From: Incurvaria masculella
Lineage: Eukaryota; Arthropoda; Insecta; Lepidoptera; Incurvariidae
Direction: 5' to 3'
NCBI GenBank assembly: GCA_946894095.1
Contig: OX335643.1
Location: forward strand, 5,567,036-5,631,035
Length of the DNA: 64,000 bases
A program made the position numbers and the translations under genes. Below, in pieces: positions 1 to 10,820 of this stretch. Below the pieces are notes generated by a model. That model saw nothing but the letters and a program-made list of their open reading frames with translations. It had not been told where the DNA came from and did no database searches. Position 1 is the first letter of the stretch; each line of letters starts with the position of its first letter.

Positions 1-624
1 TACGTAAACTAATAAGCGAGCATTCGCCTCCAGGGTGCGTTTCTGTGAGTCAATTAATCAAGTAATCAAAGAAAACCGTGAAATCTTAATAATCCGGCAA
101 TCGCGATAATCTGACTTCCGCAATGGCCCAGGATAACGCTTTTTGCATTATTCCAGGAAAATTTGAATTATTTTCATTTTGGAAATCCGGATACTGGATA
201 CATACATACATACATACATACATACATACATACATACAAGAGCCGATTGTGTTCAGTTTGATATGGGCGCATGTAAAACTTTAATTATATTAAAAATAAA
301 ATTTCTTATTACATTACATTGATGATCCAGCTATAATTTGAAGAGAATTCCAGCTGTGGTGCCCAAATTAGGCAAAAAAAAGATGAACGAAGAATATGAA
401 CATCCGATATTTATCTATCTTAATTTTTTTTAAATGTCAAAATGAGTTGCAGCAATGGTTGTAGTTATTCTAAAAATAATTTAATATGGTCTCACTTACG
501 CCTTTATAGAAGTAAATCGAATTCATTCACATTCACAGGAAAAGCTACATTGCCGCGGTACTTAATTCAAGCAACCAACGTCAATGTTCTGACGGTAACT
601 TTCAACAACGATTTTTCCTAGCAC
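1..624. other. Noncoding flank, no gene seen
   Basis: AT-rich DNA apart from a tetranucleotide microsatellite. No ORF with protein-like composition, no RNA gene and no clear mobile-element end was seen. Confidence 0.5.
199..238. repeat. (CATA)n microsatellite
   Basis: About ten uninterrupted CATA units. Simple sequence repeat; similar short TATG/CATA runs recur near 59970. Confidence 0.95.
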
Positions 625-1010
625 CGGGGGTGCGGGCGGCGGAGCCGGCGGGCCACTTCCTAATCTTCAGGGCTGCCGTTTTCCAAAATGTTTTTCAGCG
701 ACCTCTCGCGTTGCACAACATCGGCTCCATTGCAGTTTCAACATCCGCATCCACTGACGTACTCTTCAATACGGCCCGCCTCCGCCGACCGTTGAAGCGC
801 ATCACCGATCGCCCGTCGCGCGTTGATTGACGATTGTGACCTTTGTTGGTGGACGAATTCGTCGATATTGTGTTGAGAGGCGATGAACTTGCGGCGTTTC
901 TATTCTGGGTCGGGCGTAATATAAACATTTGAATGTCGGGCACGCGGCAACGGTTGCCTAGCGACCGCGAGGACGCGCGCGTGTTTTGTTTAACGCAATC
1001 CCGACGTGGC
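625..1010. promoter_or_regulatory. CpG-rich promoter-like block with an X-box-like site
   Basis: This block is far richer in GC and CpG than its surroundings. At 953-965 it contains GTTGCCTAGCGAC, which resembles the RFX-family X-box (GTTGCC, short spacer, GGCAAC-like half). Together these suggest a promoter or enhancer. The short ORFs in it on both strands have compositional bias but no recognisable domain. No transcript direction can be set from the sequence. Confidence 0.3.
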
Positions 1011-2116
1011 AGTTCCTACGTAAGCACAGATATTTTTTTTGATCATTTATGAGTTTAGTCGATTACTCTTAAACGTTTTCACCGGAAATAGAGACCAATT
1101 CGAAATTTCTGTCTGTCATATTAACTTTAAACTTAGACTTAAATGACTAAGGAATTATTTCTCTTTCCGATGCATGGATTTGAAACCAAACGACCATACC
1201 AGATTATAGCCAGAAAAAGGATTCTCCCACACACATAATTTACAAGTTGAAACGTCGGATATAAATACGATATGGAAGGGAGCAGAGTCAACTTTATGCG
1301 GTTCACTAAAGTGACGTGTTTGAACATTGATTAACTGAAACGTCTCTTCCTGCAATCGGGACTTATTCCACACAATACATTCGTGTACATTTCGTACGTG
1401 GAAAAAGTATGTCTCCTTGTAAGGAGGCATATGTAATTTTATGGTCCCCTTTGGTTACGGAACGACAAATACATATGATTTTGAATACTTTTACTTCATA
1501 ATCATTTCATAACAGTTCAGCAGCCTTGCTGCGGGACCCTATACTGCTGTATTTTCTATGTTTTTCGCAGACGCTAATGTATTACAAGCTTTGGCAGTTA
1601 TTTTCTATTCATTACGCTCAATTATACGCCCCAAAGATACTATGGGACAATAATTAATTGCATATTGAGCAACATTCATTTTCTCACCTCTAGCATCATC
1701 ATCATTAGGAGTTATCAATCGTCAATTTGTCAAATCATCATCCGAATGTATTCATTATTACCTTTGTTTGTTTGGAACTTAGTTAGCTGGTGATAACGGA
1801 AATGTCTATATGTACTATGCCTATCTTTTTTCCGTAAAAAAAATAGATCGAGAAATTTTATCAAAATTTTGAAAATTTTTAATCCAAACACTTATTTTTT
1901 TAATTTCATTATTTTGGTTTGAGGAAAGGTTCTGTTTTTCATGTAATTTGTGGATGCGACTGTATACAATTACGGATTCATATGACGTTTAAGATATATT
2001 TGCAACATCTATGCAAACTTTATTTAAAGAAAAAATATGAAGCCATCTCTTTTTTTTTCTTCTGCTTTTATTGTAAAATTAACATGAGAGGAAACCAAAG
2101 CAAAATGAAAGTGTTA
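1011..2116. other. Noncoding, one faint MITE remnant
   Basis: Around 1290-1345 a stretch (CGGTTCACTAAAGTGACGTG) resembles the interior of the MITE at 62791-62951. Otherwise AT-rich noncoding DNA with no gene seen. Confidence 0.4.
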
Positions 2117-2140
2117 TCCATACTAATATTATAAATGCGC
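2117..2140 (+). mobile_element. Lep1-type Helitron, 5' fragment
   Basis: TCCATACTAATATTATAAAT, the diagnostic start of the lepidopteran Lep1 Helitron family, is present. The homology is lost within about 25 bases, so only the 5' terminus remains. Confidence 0.55.
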
Positions 2141-2689
2141 TGCTATCGATATAAATTTCATGCTACGATGTTAATCACCACGTTAAAGGCACTGCCATAT
2201 ACTGCCAACACAGACAACCCTTTTTTGTTGTCTGCTCTGTGTATGCCAATATAGATGTTGGAAACAGCTCGCAAACTACAAAGAAAAAAAACGTATCCGA
2301 CAAGTCTTTAGTATCAGATATCTCAACTCAATCGGAAATTCGAGGAGAACTAGAGTATCCGCCGACTCAATTAAGGTATCTTTATTTGACAAGACGAATG
2401 CCAGATCAATCAAAATGGTGTCATTAAGTTTTTATTTTTGATCGGCGACTGTAGCGCTAGTCGGGGAAGATGGAACGAAAGTTGTCACATCTTTAACCCA
2501 CCTCCTCCCGAGTGCACCAGCCTCGCGGCTATAGCACCCGCACCGATACCCGATTTCGTCATAGACCATCATCCGAAATCAAGCTCGCAGAGAGGCCGCA
2601 ATTAGAAGACGGCCGTAAAACCGACCTCCAAAAGACGCACAAAAATTGTCTCGGATAATGCCCCACTCTACCATCCAGCGCATTCACTG
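2141..2689. other. Noncoding, small imperfect hairpin
   Basis: Includes an imperfect hairpin at about 2207-2241 (arms ACACAGACAAC and GTTGTCTG..TGTGT around a T-rich loop). It is too irregular to call a microRNA precursor. No gene seen. Confidence 0.3.
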
Positions 2690-2981
2690 TCCCCAAGGGA
2701 ATGGACAAAAAATTGTCAAGTTGTCATAGGCCCGGATTTCGTGCGGTTCCCGCGGCGGGCGCGTGCGCACTTTGCCCCCTCCTCCGCCGCGCTCGCGGCT
2801 CCGGCAGCGTCTCGCCGCGTCGGCCCGCGCGCGAGTCGATCGGAACCACGCCCGCAGCCCCATCGTGTCGCCGCGCGGCGCCGCTGCCACTTTCGTCGCG
2901 TCTCCGAATTTAATTTAAGCCATAATTAAAAGTGTTGCGGTGTATTTTTTGGTGATGTGATCGTCTTAAGCGGAGCAGCAG
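2690..2981 (+). promoter_or_regulatory. CpG-island promoter and candidate 5'UTR exon
   Basis: From 2740 to 2900 the sequence is extremely GC- and CpG-rich, with GCGCGTGCGCAC near 2757 resembling an NRF1/Ewg-type site. It then drops sharply to AT-rich, UTR-like DNA. At 2981 the sequence AGCAGCAG is followed by GTAACG, a plausible splice donor. The pattern fits a promoter plus a noncoding first exon on the plus strand. It could belong to the plus-strand gene whose coding exons lie at 30.9, 37.3 and 50.4 kb, but nothing here proves the connection. The short ORFs over the island look like GC-rich artefacts. Confidence 0.4.
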
Positions 2982-2984
2982 GTA

Positions 2985-3734
2985 ACGTTATGCGTTCTCT
3001 AATTCATGTTTCACGTGGAATTCGTTTAAAATTGCGTTTTAATTTGATCTCTTCGCGTGCAGTTGATGTAACACGTCTTGAACAAATAATGGCTGCGTTC
3101 GAAAACAGCTGAGACTTTGGAGTGTTTTCTCCCGCTAGAACCGTTGATAAAACACTCCAGGGGAAAGTGTTGCTTAGCCCTTACCAGCTCTTATTGATCG
3201 TTCGTCTGTACTCGACGACTTGTATGAATCGAAGACACAAAAGGCATAGTGTGACATAATCCATACTTGACAGTTAAGTTGACGGTGACAGTACTGGCGT
3301 GAGCATAACCTATTCGATCGTGGATGTGCTCCTGTATGATTACTGTTTAACCGTGAAGTTTGTAAATAATACTACATATTATAACGCTCGATATGATGCT
3401 AATTGAATTGTATAAAGGTTCTTAACGGGATTCCGGAGTAAAATATGTTTATTTACTCCTACATACATAAATGTATTTTAAGGCACTTAGGTGTCGAAAT
3501 AAAAAAAATGTCAGGTCGTTCCAAACTCAAACTAGCGATTTTATTTCTGTTGCACCGCAAGTGTAGAAAATTCGCTATCCCTTTCTACCATATCGACATC
3601 TACCGTGGAATAAAAAGGACACAATTATCCTTTATTGGCTTTTTGAAGTGTTACAAAGAACGAGCGAGCCCGAGCATCTATGTTGAGTCGTCACGAGTGC
3701 GAGATGTTCCAAGGTTCGAAAACCGTGCAAAATT
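2985..3734. other. Noncoding stretch, no feature seen
   Basis: AT-rich DNA downstream of the CpG island. The 97-codon ORF at 3445-3738 runs into a SINE and has no recognisable domain; I do not call it a gene. Confidence 0.5.
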
Positions 3735-3903
3735 GTAGGTCCCCTTTCCCTGCTATATGGTAGTGTTAAACGCGCCTTTTGGATATTTGGATGAAAAGTT
3801 GGTCGAAACTGCAAGAAAAGGTTCGTATTTTCCATCAAATTCAATGTAAAAGTGCTCATACATAAAGGGACCGTCCTGGCATGGCACCTAATTCCTTTCA
3901 TAC
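3735..3903 (+). mobile_element. SINE body, HaSE-like (headless)
   Basis: Diverged copy of the SINE body: GTAGGTCCCC, the CATCCAATGCGATGG-like region, GTTTTCCATC, CCTGGCATGGCACCTA. Head and A-rich tail are missing. It abuts a (TCCG)n-family repeat at 3907. Confidence 0.7.
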
Positions 3904-3906
3904 CTC

Positions 3907-4178
3907 AAAAAACCGGCCAAGTGCGAGTCGGACTGGCACACGAAGGGTTCCTTACCATCGTACAAGATTTAACACGAAAAAGTCACGTTTTTTGTATGGA
4001 GGTATAATTTAATTTTCGTAATTTAAAATTGTTATACCTTTACTGTTTATTGTTATAGCGGCGGCCTAATAAATACACTCTGTGAAAATTTCTGCTACCT
4101 ACCTATTACGGTTCATGAGATACAGACCTGTGACAGACGGACGGACGGACGGACGGACAGCGGAATCCTAAAAAGAGT
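3907..4178 (-). mobile_element. (TCCG)n-family interspersed repeat
   Basis: Near-full-length minus-strand copy. It starts AAACCGGCCAAGTGCGAGTC, passes the GGTTCATGAGATACAG block and ends in (GGAC)n plus a decayed terminus. The family has subterminal inverted motifs GGGTTCCGTACC / GGTACGGAACCC. It has at least 12 copies in this window and no coding capacity; its class is unassigned. Confidence 0.85.
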
Positions 4179-4324
4179 TTAATGAACGCCACTTGATCGC
4201 GGTAGATGGAGTGGAAAACTACAAACGATCAAGATATAGTGATCCTGCTAATGAATGTTCTAAAAGTATTTACACATGAATACATTTGAATTGCATTGGC
4301 ATGCTGTCGTTCTACGTCAGATTT

Positions 4325-4660
4325 CGGCTCAGAGCCCTTAGCCCGACTTGTCATCTAGATTGGCGTTCACGCCAAACCGATCGACTAGCGTTTCAAATGT
4401 TTGGAGAATTGAAGAGCGCGCGCAGTGGACGGTAAGCGAACTAACATTTGCGTGTTCGATTTTTAATTTGACAGCTCACGCATCATCGCCGTAAATACGT
4501 TGGCGTATATATATATATATACGTTTACGCCGACTCGGCGCTTTCATACGATTCGGTAGTCGGAGTTTGATTTTGACAGGTTGAAGAAAGTAGTACCACA
4601 GAATAAGTATTAAAACTTGTATGGATTTGACGTTTTTACGTAACTTCGAAAATATGTTAA
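4325..4660 (-). mobile_element. Long-TIR MITE, TTGGCG family
   Basis: Copy of a nonautonomous element with the recurring blocks ATTGGCGTT, CCGATCGACT, GAGAATTGAAGAGCGCGCGC, CCGTAAATACGTTGGCG and ACCACAGAATAAG. This copy carries an internal (TA)n run near 4506-4521. Related copies: 18571-19390, 24938, 39433, 49764 and 52262. Confidence 0.75.
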
Positions 4661-5276
4661 CGCCATTTTGGGTGAAACTCAGACTTCACATACAGAATCA
4701 GAACACACGCATTTTGATTTCTATAACATTGACAGGCTGGGATGTCCTCTATTTTCGTCTTAAATGGAAGAGACAAAGTGTCAATAAATACGATATGGTA
4801 ATAAGATCCATCCATCCGTCAATTTGGCATTTGTACCAACTTTATTTACGCTATAAATTAACAGACGAGATGTTCCGTGTATCGAATGTCAAATAATCTT
4901 ATTCATCGCATAATGTACTCGATTTTCCGGTAATATTTTAACCAGGATACGTGTTACGAATTAAGTAATACCATTTATCTTAGGCTCGTACAGTCACACA
5001 TTTTCATTTCTTTACAATGTAGACAGTAAGGATTCGTTTTACTCCATGGCCGACGTCATTGGAACAAAATTGATCAAAATTATAATAATAATTGACTAAA
5101 ATACTTTTTGACATTAATAAGATGCTGGTATAATAGTTAATTTTAAATAAAATATATTAACTTTATACAATACTTATATCCGTGTAAAACTTGAGAAGGG
5201 CCTTTTTAACCCACATAGTTATCGAGTTGACGACGGCTTTTGCACCAGAGAATTCGTGTTATACTATTTTATGTAT
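4661..5276. other. Noncoding, no feature seen
   Basis: AT-rich stretch between a MITE and a Helitron remnant. The 91-codon ORF starting at 4621 overlaps the MITE end and has no domain I recognise. Confidence 0.5.
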
Positions 5277-5489
5277 TACCACCTGAGGTATCCGGCTCCG
5301 CTCGGGTCAATGTCGTTTCAGACTGATGTCGGGCTGAACAAAACATTTCATGTTACATGAGTTCCCGATACAAACTTTCGTCCCCCTTTGAGTTTAATTT
5401 TTGCCACAAAAGGTAGCCTATGTCAGTTTAGGCGTGAAAAAGATACCAGACAGACAGAGTTACTTTCGTATTTATAATATTAGTATGCA
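5277..5489 (-). mobile_element. Lep1-type Helitron, short copy
   Basis: Reverse copy: the high-coordinate end reads (minus strand) CATACTAATATTATAAATAC, and the low-coordinate end reads GACCCGAGCGGAGCCGGATA followed by a decayed CTAGT-type terminus. About 213 bp, noncoding. Confidence 0.8.
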
Positions 5490-5769
5490 TACATTGTGTA
5501 GTTCATTAATTTAAATTTTTAACCCCTTTTTAGAGTGATTATTTCACAAATGTGGACGTAAAACAATTATAAACCAGTGAAGTCTCTTTACGGGTTTTTT
5601 TCTTTACTCAACAATCGGATCCGCGAATCTAACAGTTTTTGTGGTAACTTAGTGTAGTTTGACTACTAAAAGTTTAAATAAATGAATTCGTCTCTATTTC
5701 CGGTTCAACAACATGAAAATACTTGACTCTACATACAATGTTTGCTACAGCTCAGATAAGTACAGCTCA

Positions 5770-6152
5770 GTCAGCCTCAGTGGCCCAGTGGCGCGACACT
5801 TCGGCGATCGCTCTCCGAAGTTAAGCAACGCTGGGTCCGGTCTGGTCTTGGATGGGTGACCATTAGACCGTTGAGAGAGGCTGGCCGTGGTTCGGATTGC
5901 ACGTTAAACTGTAGGTCCCCTTCCTTACTTACTAGGTGGTAGGGTTAATCCCGCCCGGGTTGGTACCATCGCATTGAATGAACGATGGTCGAAGCGGCAA
6001 TGAAAATTGTCCGTGTTTTCCATCCAGTTCAATGTAGCCGAGCAATATAAGGAAGGTCCTGGCATGGCACCTAGTTCCCATGTGGTGTGTTGGGCTAATA
6101 CCATGACAGAAGGTGTGGTATTAGCCATCATGTCCAGTCACATAAAAAAAAA
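5770..6152 (+). mobile_element. 5S-rRNA-headed SINE (HaSE3-like), full length
   Basis: The head at 5810-5863 closely resembles the internal half of eukaryotic 5S rRNA: CCGAAGTTAAGCAACGCTGG (A-box region) and CTTGGATGGGTGACC (C-box region), so the type-1 Pol III internal promoter looks retained. It is followed by GGCTGGCCGTGGTTCGGATT, the body shared with tRNA-headed SINEs in this window, the ATTAGCCATC tail and an A-run at 6144-6152. Best-preserved copy of this class here. Confidence 0.88.
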
Positions 6153-6356
6153 AGTATACACATCCGACCGAAGAAAAATATTAAAACAGTTAAATTATGT
6201 ACTTCCGATTGAAGACAAAGATTCAAACTGCTCAAGTAAATACTGCAGATTTAGTACCAATACTAAAATACATACATAGCTCAAATGTACATTCCCGATT
6301 GAAGAAAAATATTTACAGTCAAAATTATTGTTAAAACCACTAAAGAGAAAGGAAGG

Positions 6357-6780
6357 AGAAGTGGCGTGCGCACGATATAGCCGCTATATGGTCAAAATGA
6401 CCATATAGTTGTATGGCATATGCCACACAGTCGAAACATCGCCACCACGCGCGAATGTGCTCTAAAATTGTGTTCGACTAGTTAGTTTCCAACCACACGA
6501 ACCCTCCAATACGTCTGCGACTGTGTTGCGGTTCTCATGAACCGTAATAGATAGGCAGTTGAAATTTTCACAGAATGTTTATTTATTTTGCCGCTATTAC
6601 AACAAATAGGTAAAAATTAGAGAGGATCCCCATACAAATAAAATTATTTTTGTGTTAAATCTTGTACGATGGTACGGAGCCCTTCGTGTGCGAGTCCGAT
6701 TCGCACTTGGCCGGTTTTGAAAATTGGAAACAGCCGGATCCTATACCGGCGCTCGATGCCATATCTCCTCCCTATGTTTC
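6357..6780 (+). repeat. Interspersed repeat with 11-bp palindrome, split by insertion
   Basis: The pieces 6357-6522 and 6719-6780 match, on the opposite strand, a continuous repeat at 47881-48180. The left piece holds a perfect hairpin at 6384-6408 (CTATATGGTCA, loop AAA, TGACCATATAG). Between the pieces sits a (TCCG)n-family copy, which therefore inserted later. Confidence 0.75.
6523..6718 (+). mobile_element. (TCCG)n-family repeat, 5'-truncated
   Basis: Contains CATGAACCGTAATAG, TTATTTTGCCGC, ATCTTGTACGATGGTACGGA and the CACTTGGCCGGTTTT end. The (TCCG)n portion is missing. It lies inside another repeat (6357-6780). Confidence 0.8.
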
Positions 6781-7229
6781 AAACCGACTTTATGTATGTG
6801 CATACAATATTGTTGGAAACGTGTACGAAATGCGTACAAAAAGTAACCTTAGATTTTTTACCACGCAACAGAGAATGATTGCACCTATTCCTTGACACGA
6901 CATTCCTCCTGTTAAAACCAACCGATCGTGTATATCATTTATGAATAGGGTCAATAAGCCGTCGAACCCCAAAGCGCAACTTTAGGTCCTTCGAACGTCC
7001 TTCGAAGCACCTGGCCGGCAGGTATTACTTTCGGAGCCGCCGTGAAGGTTCTAAAACCCATGGTTGGTCTTTCGCCGCTTTGCTTACCTCGCTATGTGAT
7101 AAATGCAACATTCATGACAAATAAGTCTTGGAAGTGTTTGTCATGATAGTCAAGACCTAATACTTCAAGGAAAATCTAGACAATAATACTGAGAAATAAT
7201 TGTTTTTTTTATGTTACCGGGCATACATA
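6781..7229. other. Noncoding, no feature seen
   Basis: No gene or repeat end could be assigned between the split repeat and the next SINE. Confidence 0.4.
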
Positions 7230-7478
7230 ACTAATGCCACAATACTGTCATGATATTAGCGTATTGCACCGCATGGGAACAAGGTGCAATTCCAGGACCT
7301 TCCTTATAATGCACGGCCACATAGACTCGGAGGGAAAACCCGGAAAATTTTCATTGCCGCTGCGACCATCTTTGGAATCAAACCACGACCAGCCTCAATG
7401 ATCTAATTAGAACCAGACGGCACCCAGAGTTGCTTCACCTCGATTATCGAACGGCGAGGTACAGGATTAACGAGGTTG
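7230..7478 (-). mobile_element. 5S-headed SINE, minus strand, degraded
   Basis: Minus-strand copy with tail near 7250, body, a degraded region, and a 5S-like head at about 7405-7455 (TTGCTTCACCTCGATTATCG is the reverse complement of the A-box side). The mariner element begins only about 15 bp beyond the head end. Confidence 0.7.
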
Positions 7479-7492
7479 ACAAATATAAATAA

Positions 7493-8773
7493 TAGGTCGG
7501 GGAAAAAGTCTTTTCGCATTATAGTATGTATGAACTTGTAATAAAATCTCTTTGGCTATACTATTTGTATCTGGCTGGTTTTGGTATCATTGAAAGTTTA
7601 AATTTTAAAGAACATAATTCCAAATTCAAATTAGGAAAATGTGTGATTCTTATTTGTTTTTCGTACTGTCAAAATGAGTGAATCTAATGAAGAAATTCGA
7701 TACATTTTAAAATTTTACTACAAAAAAGGTAAAAATGCAACGCAAGCCGCGAAAAAAATTTGCGATGTTTATGGACCTAGTGCAGTGTCTGTGAGAGTAG
7801 CACAAATTTGGTTTAAGCGTTTTCAATCCGGAAATTTTGATGTCAAAGATGCACGTCGCTCTGGTCGCCCTATTACGGATAAAATGGATGCCATTTTTGA
7901 AAAAGTGGAGCAAGATCGGCATATCAGTAGTTACGACGTAGCTGAAGAACTAGGAATTGACCACAAAACAGTTTTGGCGCATTTGAAAAAAACTGGGTAC
8001 ACAAAAAAGCTCGATATTTGGGTACCTCACGAGCTCACTGAAAGAAACCTAATGAACCGTGTACTCATTTGTGATTCTTTATTACGACGTAACGAAACCG
8101 AACCATTTTTGAAGAAGCTGATAACTGGTGATGAAAAGTATCACGTACGACAAGAACGTGCGAAAAAGGTCGTGGTCAAAGGCCGGTCAAGCTTCACAGA
8201 CTGTGGCGAAACCCGGGTTAACTCGCAACAAGGTGATGCTGTGTGTGTGGTGGGATTGGAAGGGCATTATTCATTATGAGCTGTTACCACCAGGCAGGAC
8301 CATCGATTCTGAACTCTACTGCGAACAACTGATGAGATTAAAGCAAGAAGTTGAGAGAAAGCGGCCGGAATTAATCAACAGAAGGGGTGTGGTTTTTCAT
8401 CATGATAACGCTAGACCTCACACATCTTTAGCCACTCAGCAAAAACTAAGAGAGTTTGGCTGGGAGGTGTTAATGCATCCGCCGTATAGTCCTGACCTTG
8501 CACCTTCAGATTTCCACCTGTTTAGGTCTCTTCAGAATTCTTTAGGCAGTGTCAGGTTAACATCACGAGAGGACTGCCAAAACCACTTGTCGCGGTATAT
8601 TGATCAGAAGTCCCAATATTTCTATAGCAATGGGATCATGTCCCTACCTACAAGATGGCAAAAAGTTATCGAACAAAATGGTACCTACATACTTTAGTTA
8701 AATGTAAATAAACCATATTAAAAAATGTTTTGAATTTTCTTAAAAAATGCGAAGAAACTTTTTCCCCAACCTA
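7493..8773 (+). mobile_element. mariner-family DNA transposon, nearly complete
   Basis: A 1281-bp element, the usual mariner length. The left end TAGGTCGGGGAAAAAGTCTT and the reverse complement of the right end TAGGTTGGGGAAAAAGTTTC form terminal inverted repeats of about 28 bp with few mismatches. The right flank gives TA, the expected target duplication; the left TA appears mutated to AA. One transposase reading frame fills the middle (7674-8697) and is broken once. TIRs and catalytic residues are kept, so decay is limited and the insertion is probably fairly young. It could in principle be mobilised by an intact relative elsewhere in the genome. Confidence 0.95.
7674..8697 (+). pseudogene. 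mariner transposase, single frameshift
   Basis: Encodes a transposase of about 342 codons if the frame is followed across one break. Residues 1-110 hold the two N-terminal helix-turn-helix DNA-binding units, joined by a linker containing SGRP (63-66). The mariner signature WVPHEL is at 116-121. The first catalytic Asp is in GDEK (residue 153). Just after that Lys, near base 8139, two bases are missing where mariners usually have a Trp codon, moving the rest to the next frame. There the second Asp (in HHDNARPH) and third Asp (in PSDFHLF) are separated by 34 residues, the DD34D spacing of mariner. No other stop or shift was seen and the natural stop is at 8695-8697. The broken frame should give no active protein unless the shift is an assembly error. 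Confidence 0.95.
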
Positions 8774-8969
8774 TATGTACCGTGAAATGCCTAATATGTG
8801 TGCGGGTTTTTTAAATGGATTTAAAAAGAGCGTTGAGTAGAATTTATCAATTAAATAATTGACTCTAAATTAAAAGCAACTATTAACAATATGTGCTTGC
8901 GGTCGTATGTAGTAGCGCTGCGTTACTTTGGCTCAAGAGAGGAATATATTGCCATACCTACTCAACAAA

Positions 8970-9090
8970 TCCGTTGTTTTTTATGAAAAACCGATATGAG
9001 TGGCTGCGCTAAAAGACCAGATGTGCTCAGAAAAGCCAAATCCACTTCGCCTCGCGAAACCACGCTCAGCGAGGCACCATACCGGCGAAT
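8970..9090 (+). repeat. Interspersed repeat, copy 1 of 2
   Basis: Shares AAAAACCGATATGAGTGGCT, GCTCAGAAAAGCCAAA and CGAAACCACGCTCAGCGAGG with 36496-36605 in the same orientation. No terminal structure or TSD is evident. The family is unassigned. Confidence 0.7.
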
Positions 9091-9859
9091 GACCTCCGAA
9101 ACCCTAATACAAATTATTCAAATCAGTTGAGCGGTTATCGAGTTTTAGGGAAACCAATGCACGGCGATTGATTTTTGTGTTATTATAAACGGAATTATTA
9201 TAAGCCGATGACGGAACAGTTTCAAGCCGCAATAAATATATATTGACGGGGATATGGCTGAGCATAGGAGTTAGTGAGGTTAATGAAGATTGTTAACGGA
9301 AGTAATAAAGACAGAGGAGGCTGGTTCCCGGAATGGCATGCACTCGGAATGAGACATCGCTGCATGTTGGCACATGTTGTCAGTTTTCTGTCTCCTTTGC
9401 CAGGACCTTGCCTACAACAAGGAAAAACGTCAGCGATGTGTCATGACAGTTTCCACCTACTATTTGTTGTTGAGTTCGAACTTTGTGCACAAAAGCGATG
9501 ATCTTATGTATTTTAATTGTGATTGTGTGCGCAATCGAAAGTTATGATTACAATCAACATAAACATCGTTGATGTATCATTCATGATGTTTATGTTGAAA
9601 TATGTTGGGTGAACCTTGGCTAAGCGTTTTGATTCATTCAACGTTATCCGTATTCATTGATCACTGCTAAGTTAAATAATAAACAGGAATGATTTAGCAA
9701 TATATTTAACGTGAACGTTTATTTTACAGGTATGAAGCACGCACACTGTTCGTTAGTCAAATGCATCTAAAAGGTATTTTTTTCTTTAAGTTTTTCCCTT
9801 CAGTGGGTCTTTCAAGCTATGGTTAAAGGTTCGTTCTGATAGAGATTTTCACTTCAAAA
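9091..9859. other. Noncoding, no feature seen
   Basis: Moderately AT-rich. ORF 9274-9501 has no recognisable domain. A short inverted motif (CATAAACATCGTTGATGT / TCATGATGTTTATG) near 9558-9595 is the only structure noted. Confidence 0.4.
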
Positions 9860-10000
9860 ATAATGTTTTTAATATGGTCATGGCCCAGTACACAGCGTAG
9901 GTGCCAAGTTAGGACCTACCTCATATTGCATGGGTACATTGAACTGGGTGGAAAACACGAACAATATTCATTGCCGCTTCGACCATTTTTCACTATTTTT
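9860..10000 (-). mobile_element. SINE body fragment
   Basis: Minus-oriented fragment with the TGGGTGGAAAACACGAACAA and CATTGCCGCTTCGACCAT blocks. Head and tail are missing. Confidence 0.65.
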
Positions 10001-10034
10001 AGTAACTAACAGTTATGTAACTGGCTTTTATGGC

Positions 10035-10365
10035 ATGGCCGCCTTATTTTATTGTCACTGAACATGGATGGCTAATATCACGCCTACTGGCATGATATTA
10101 GCCCAACGCACATCATAGGCACTAAGTACTGTTCCTGGACCTTCCTTAAGCTACATTGAATTGGATGGAAAACACGGACAATTGTCATTGCCGCTTTGAC
10201 CATCCATCATTCAATACGATGGTACCAAATTGGGCGGGATTAAACTTACCACCAAATAGGGGACGGGGACCTGCAGCTAAACGTGAAATCCGAACCACGA
10301 ACGACGAATCCCTTATTCGGCTCTTACCACATGCACGGGAAGAAATGTAGTGGGCCCAATTTTAT
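10035..10365 (-). mobile_element. SINE, minus strand, without 5S head
   Basis: Tail (CATGGATGGCTAATATCACG) at the low-coordinate side, body, then ACGAACGACGAATCCC and CATGCACGGGAAGAAATG, the alternative head-proximal region used by non-5S copies. Confidence 0.75.
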
Positions 10366-10404
10366 TTTATTTACCTGCTGGAACCCACACAGCATAGAAT
10401 ATCA

Positions 10405-10735
10405 CACACATCATGATATTATCTTAGCTAACCGCATCCCCGAAGGAACGCGGAGCCATGCCAGGACGTTCCCTTTATGAGAACGGTTACATAGCTGGAG
10501 GAAAAACACGAACATTTTGTTTTTACCATTTCGGGTATATTTTCATCCACCGCGATTGTATCTATCAACCCGGGCAGGCTCATGCCTACCACACAGTAAA
10601 GGAATCTACGGTTTTACATGGACAAAATGCTTATAAAGAGAAATAATGTGGTGCATGTACGGGGAGCGGATCAAATCCATGACCATGATGGGAAGCGAGT
10701 CCCGCGCCCCTAAGCTATGAGCCGCTCGATGGTGC
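10405..10735 (-). mobile_element. tRNA-headed SINE (HaSE1/2-like)
   Basis: The head, read on the minus strand from about 10735, carries an A-box-like TAGCTTAGGGG and a B-box-like GGATTTGATCC at normal tRNA spacing. It is joined to the same body and tail as the 5S-headed copies. No cloverleaf with a matched acceptor stem is visible, so this is a SINE head and not a tRNA gene. Confidence 0.7.
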
Positions 10736-10820
10736 CTTTAGTGAAGAAGTATTTTTATAAAGTTAAGTATTTTTTAGATTTAATCATAGACATATAACAA
10801 TGAATGCAATGAATGCAAAA

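Noticed and set aside
2207..2241. microRNA precursor
   Set aside because: The hairpin is short, with several mismatches and a T-rich loop. Unsupported without small-RNA data.
5810..5863. 5S rRNA gene
   Set aside because: Only the internal part matches 5S; the 5' third and 3' end are replaced by SINE sequence.
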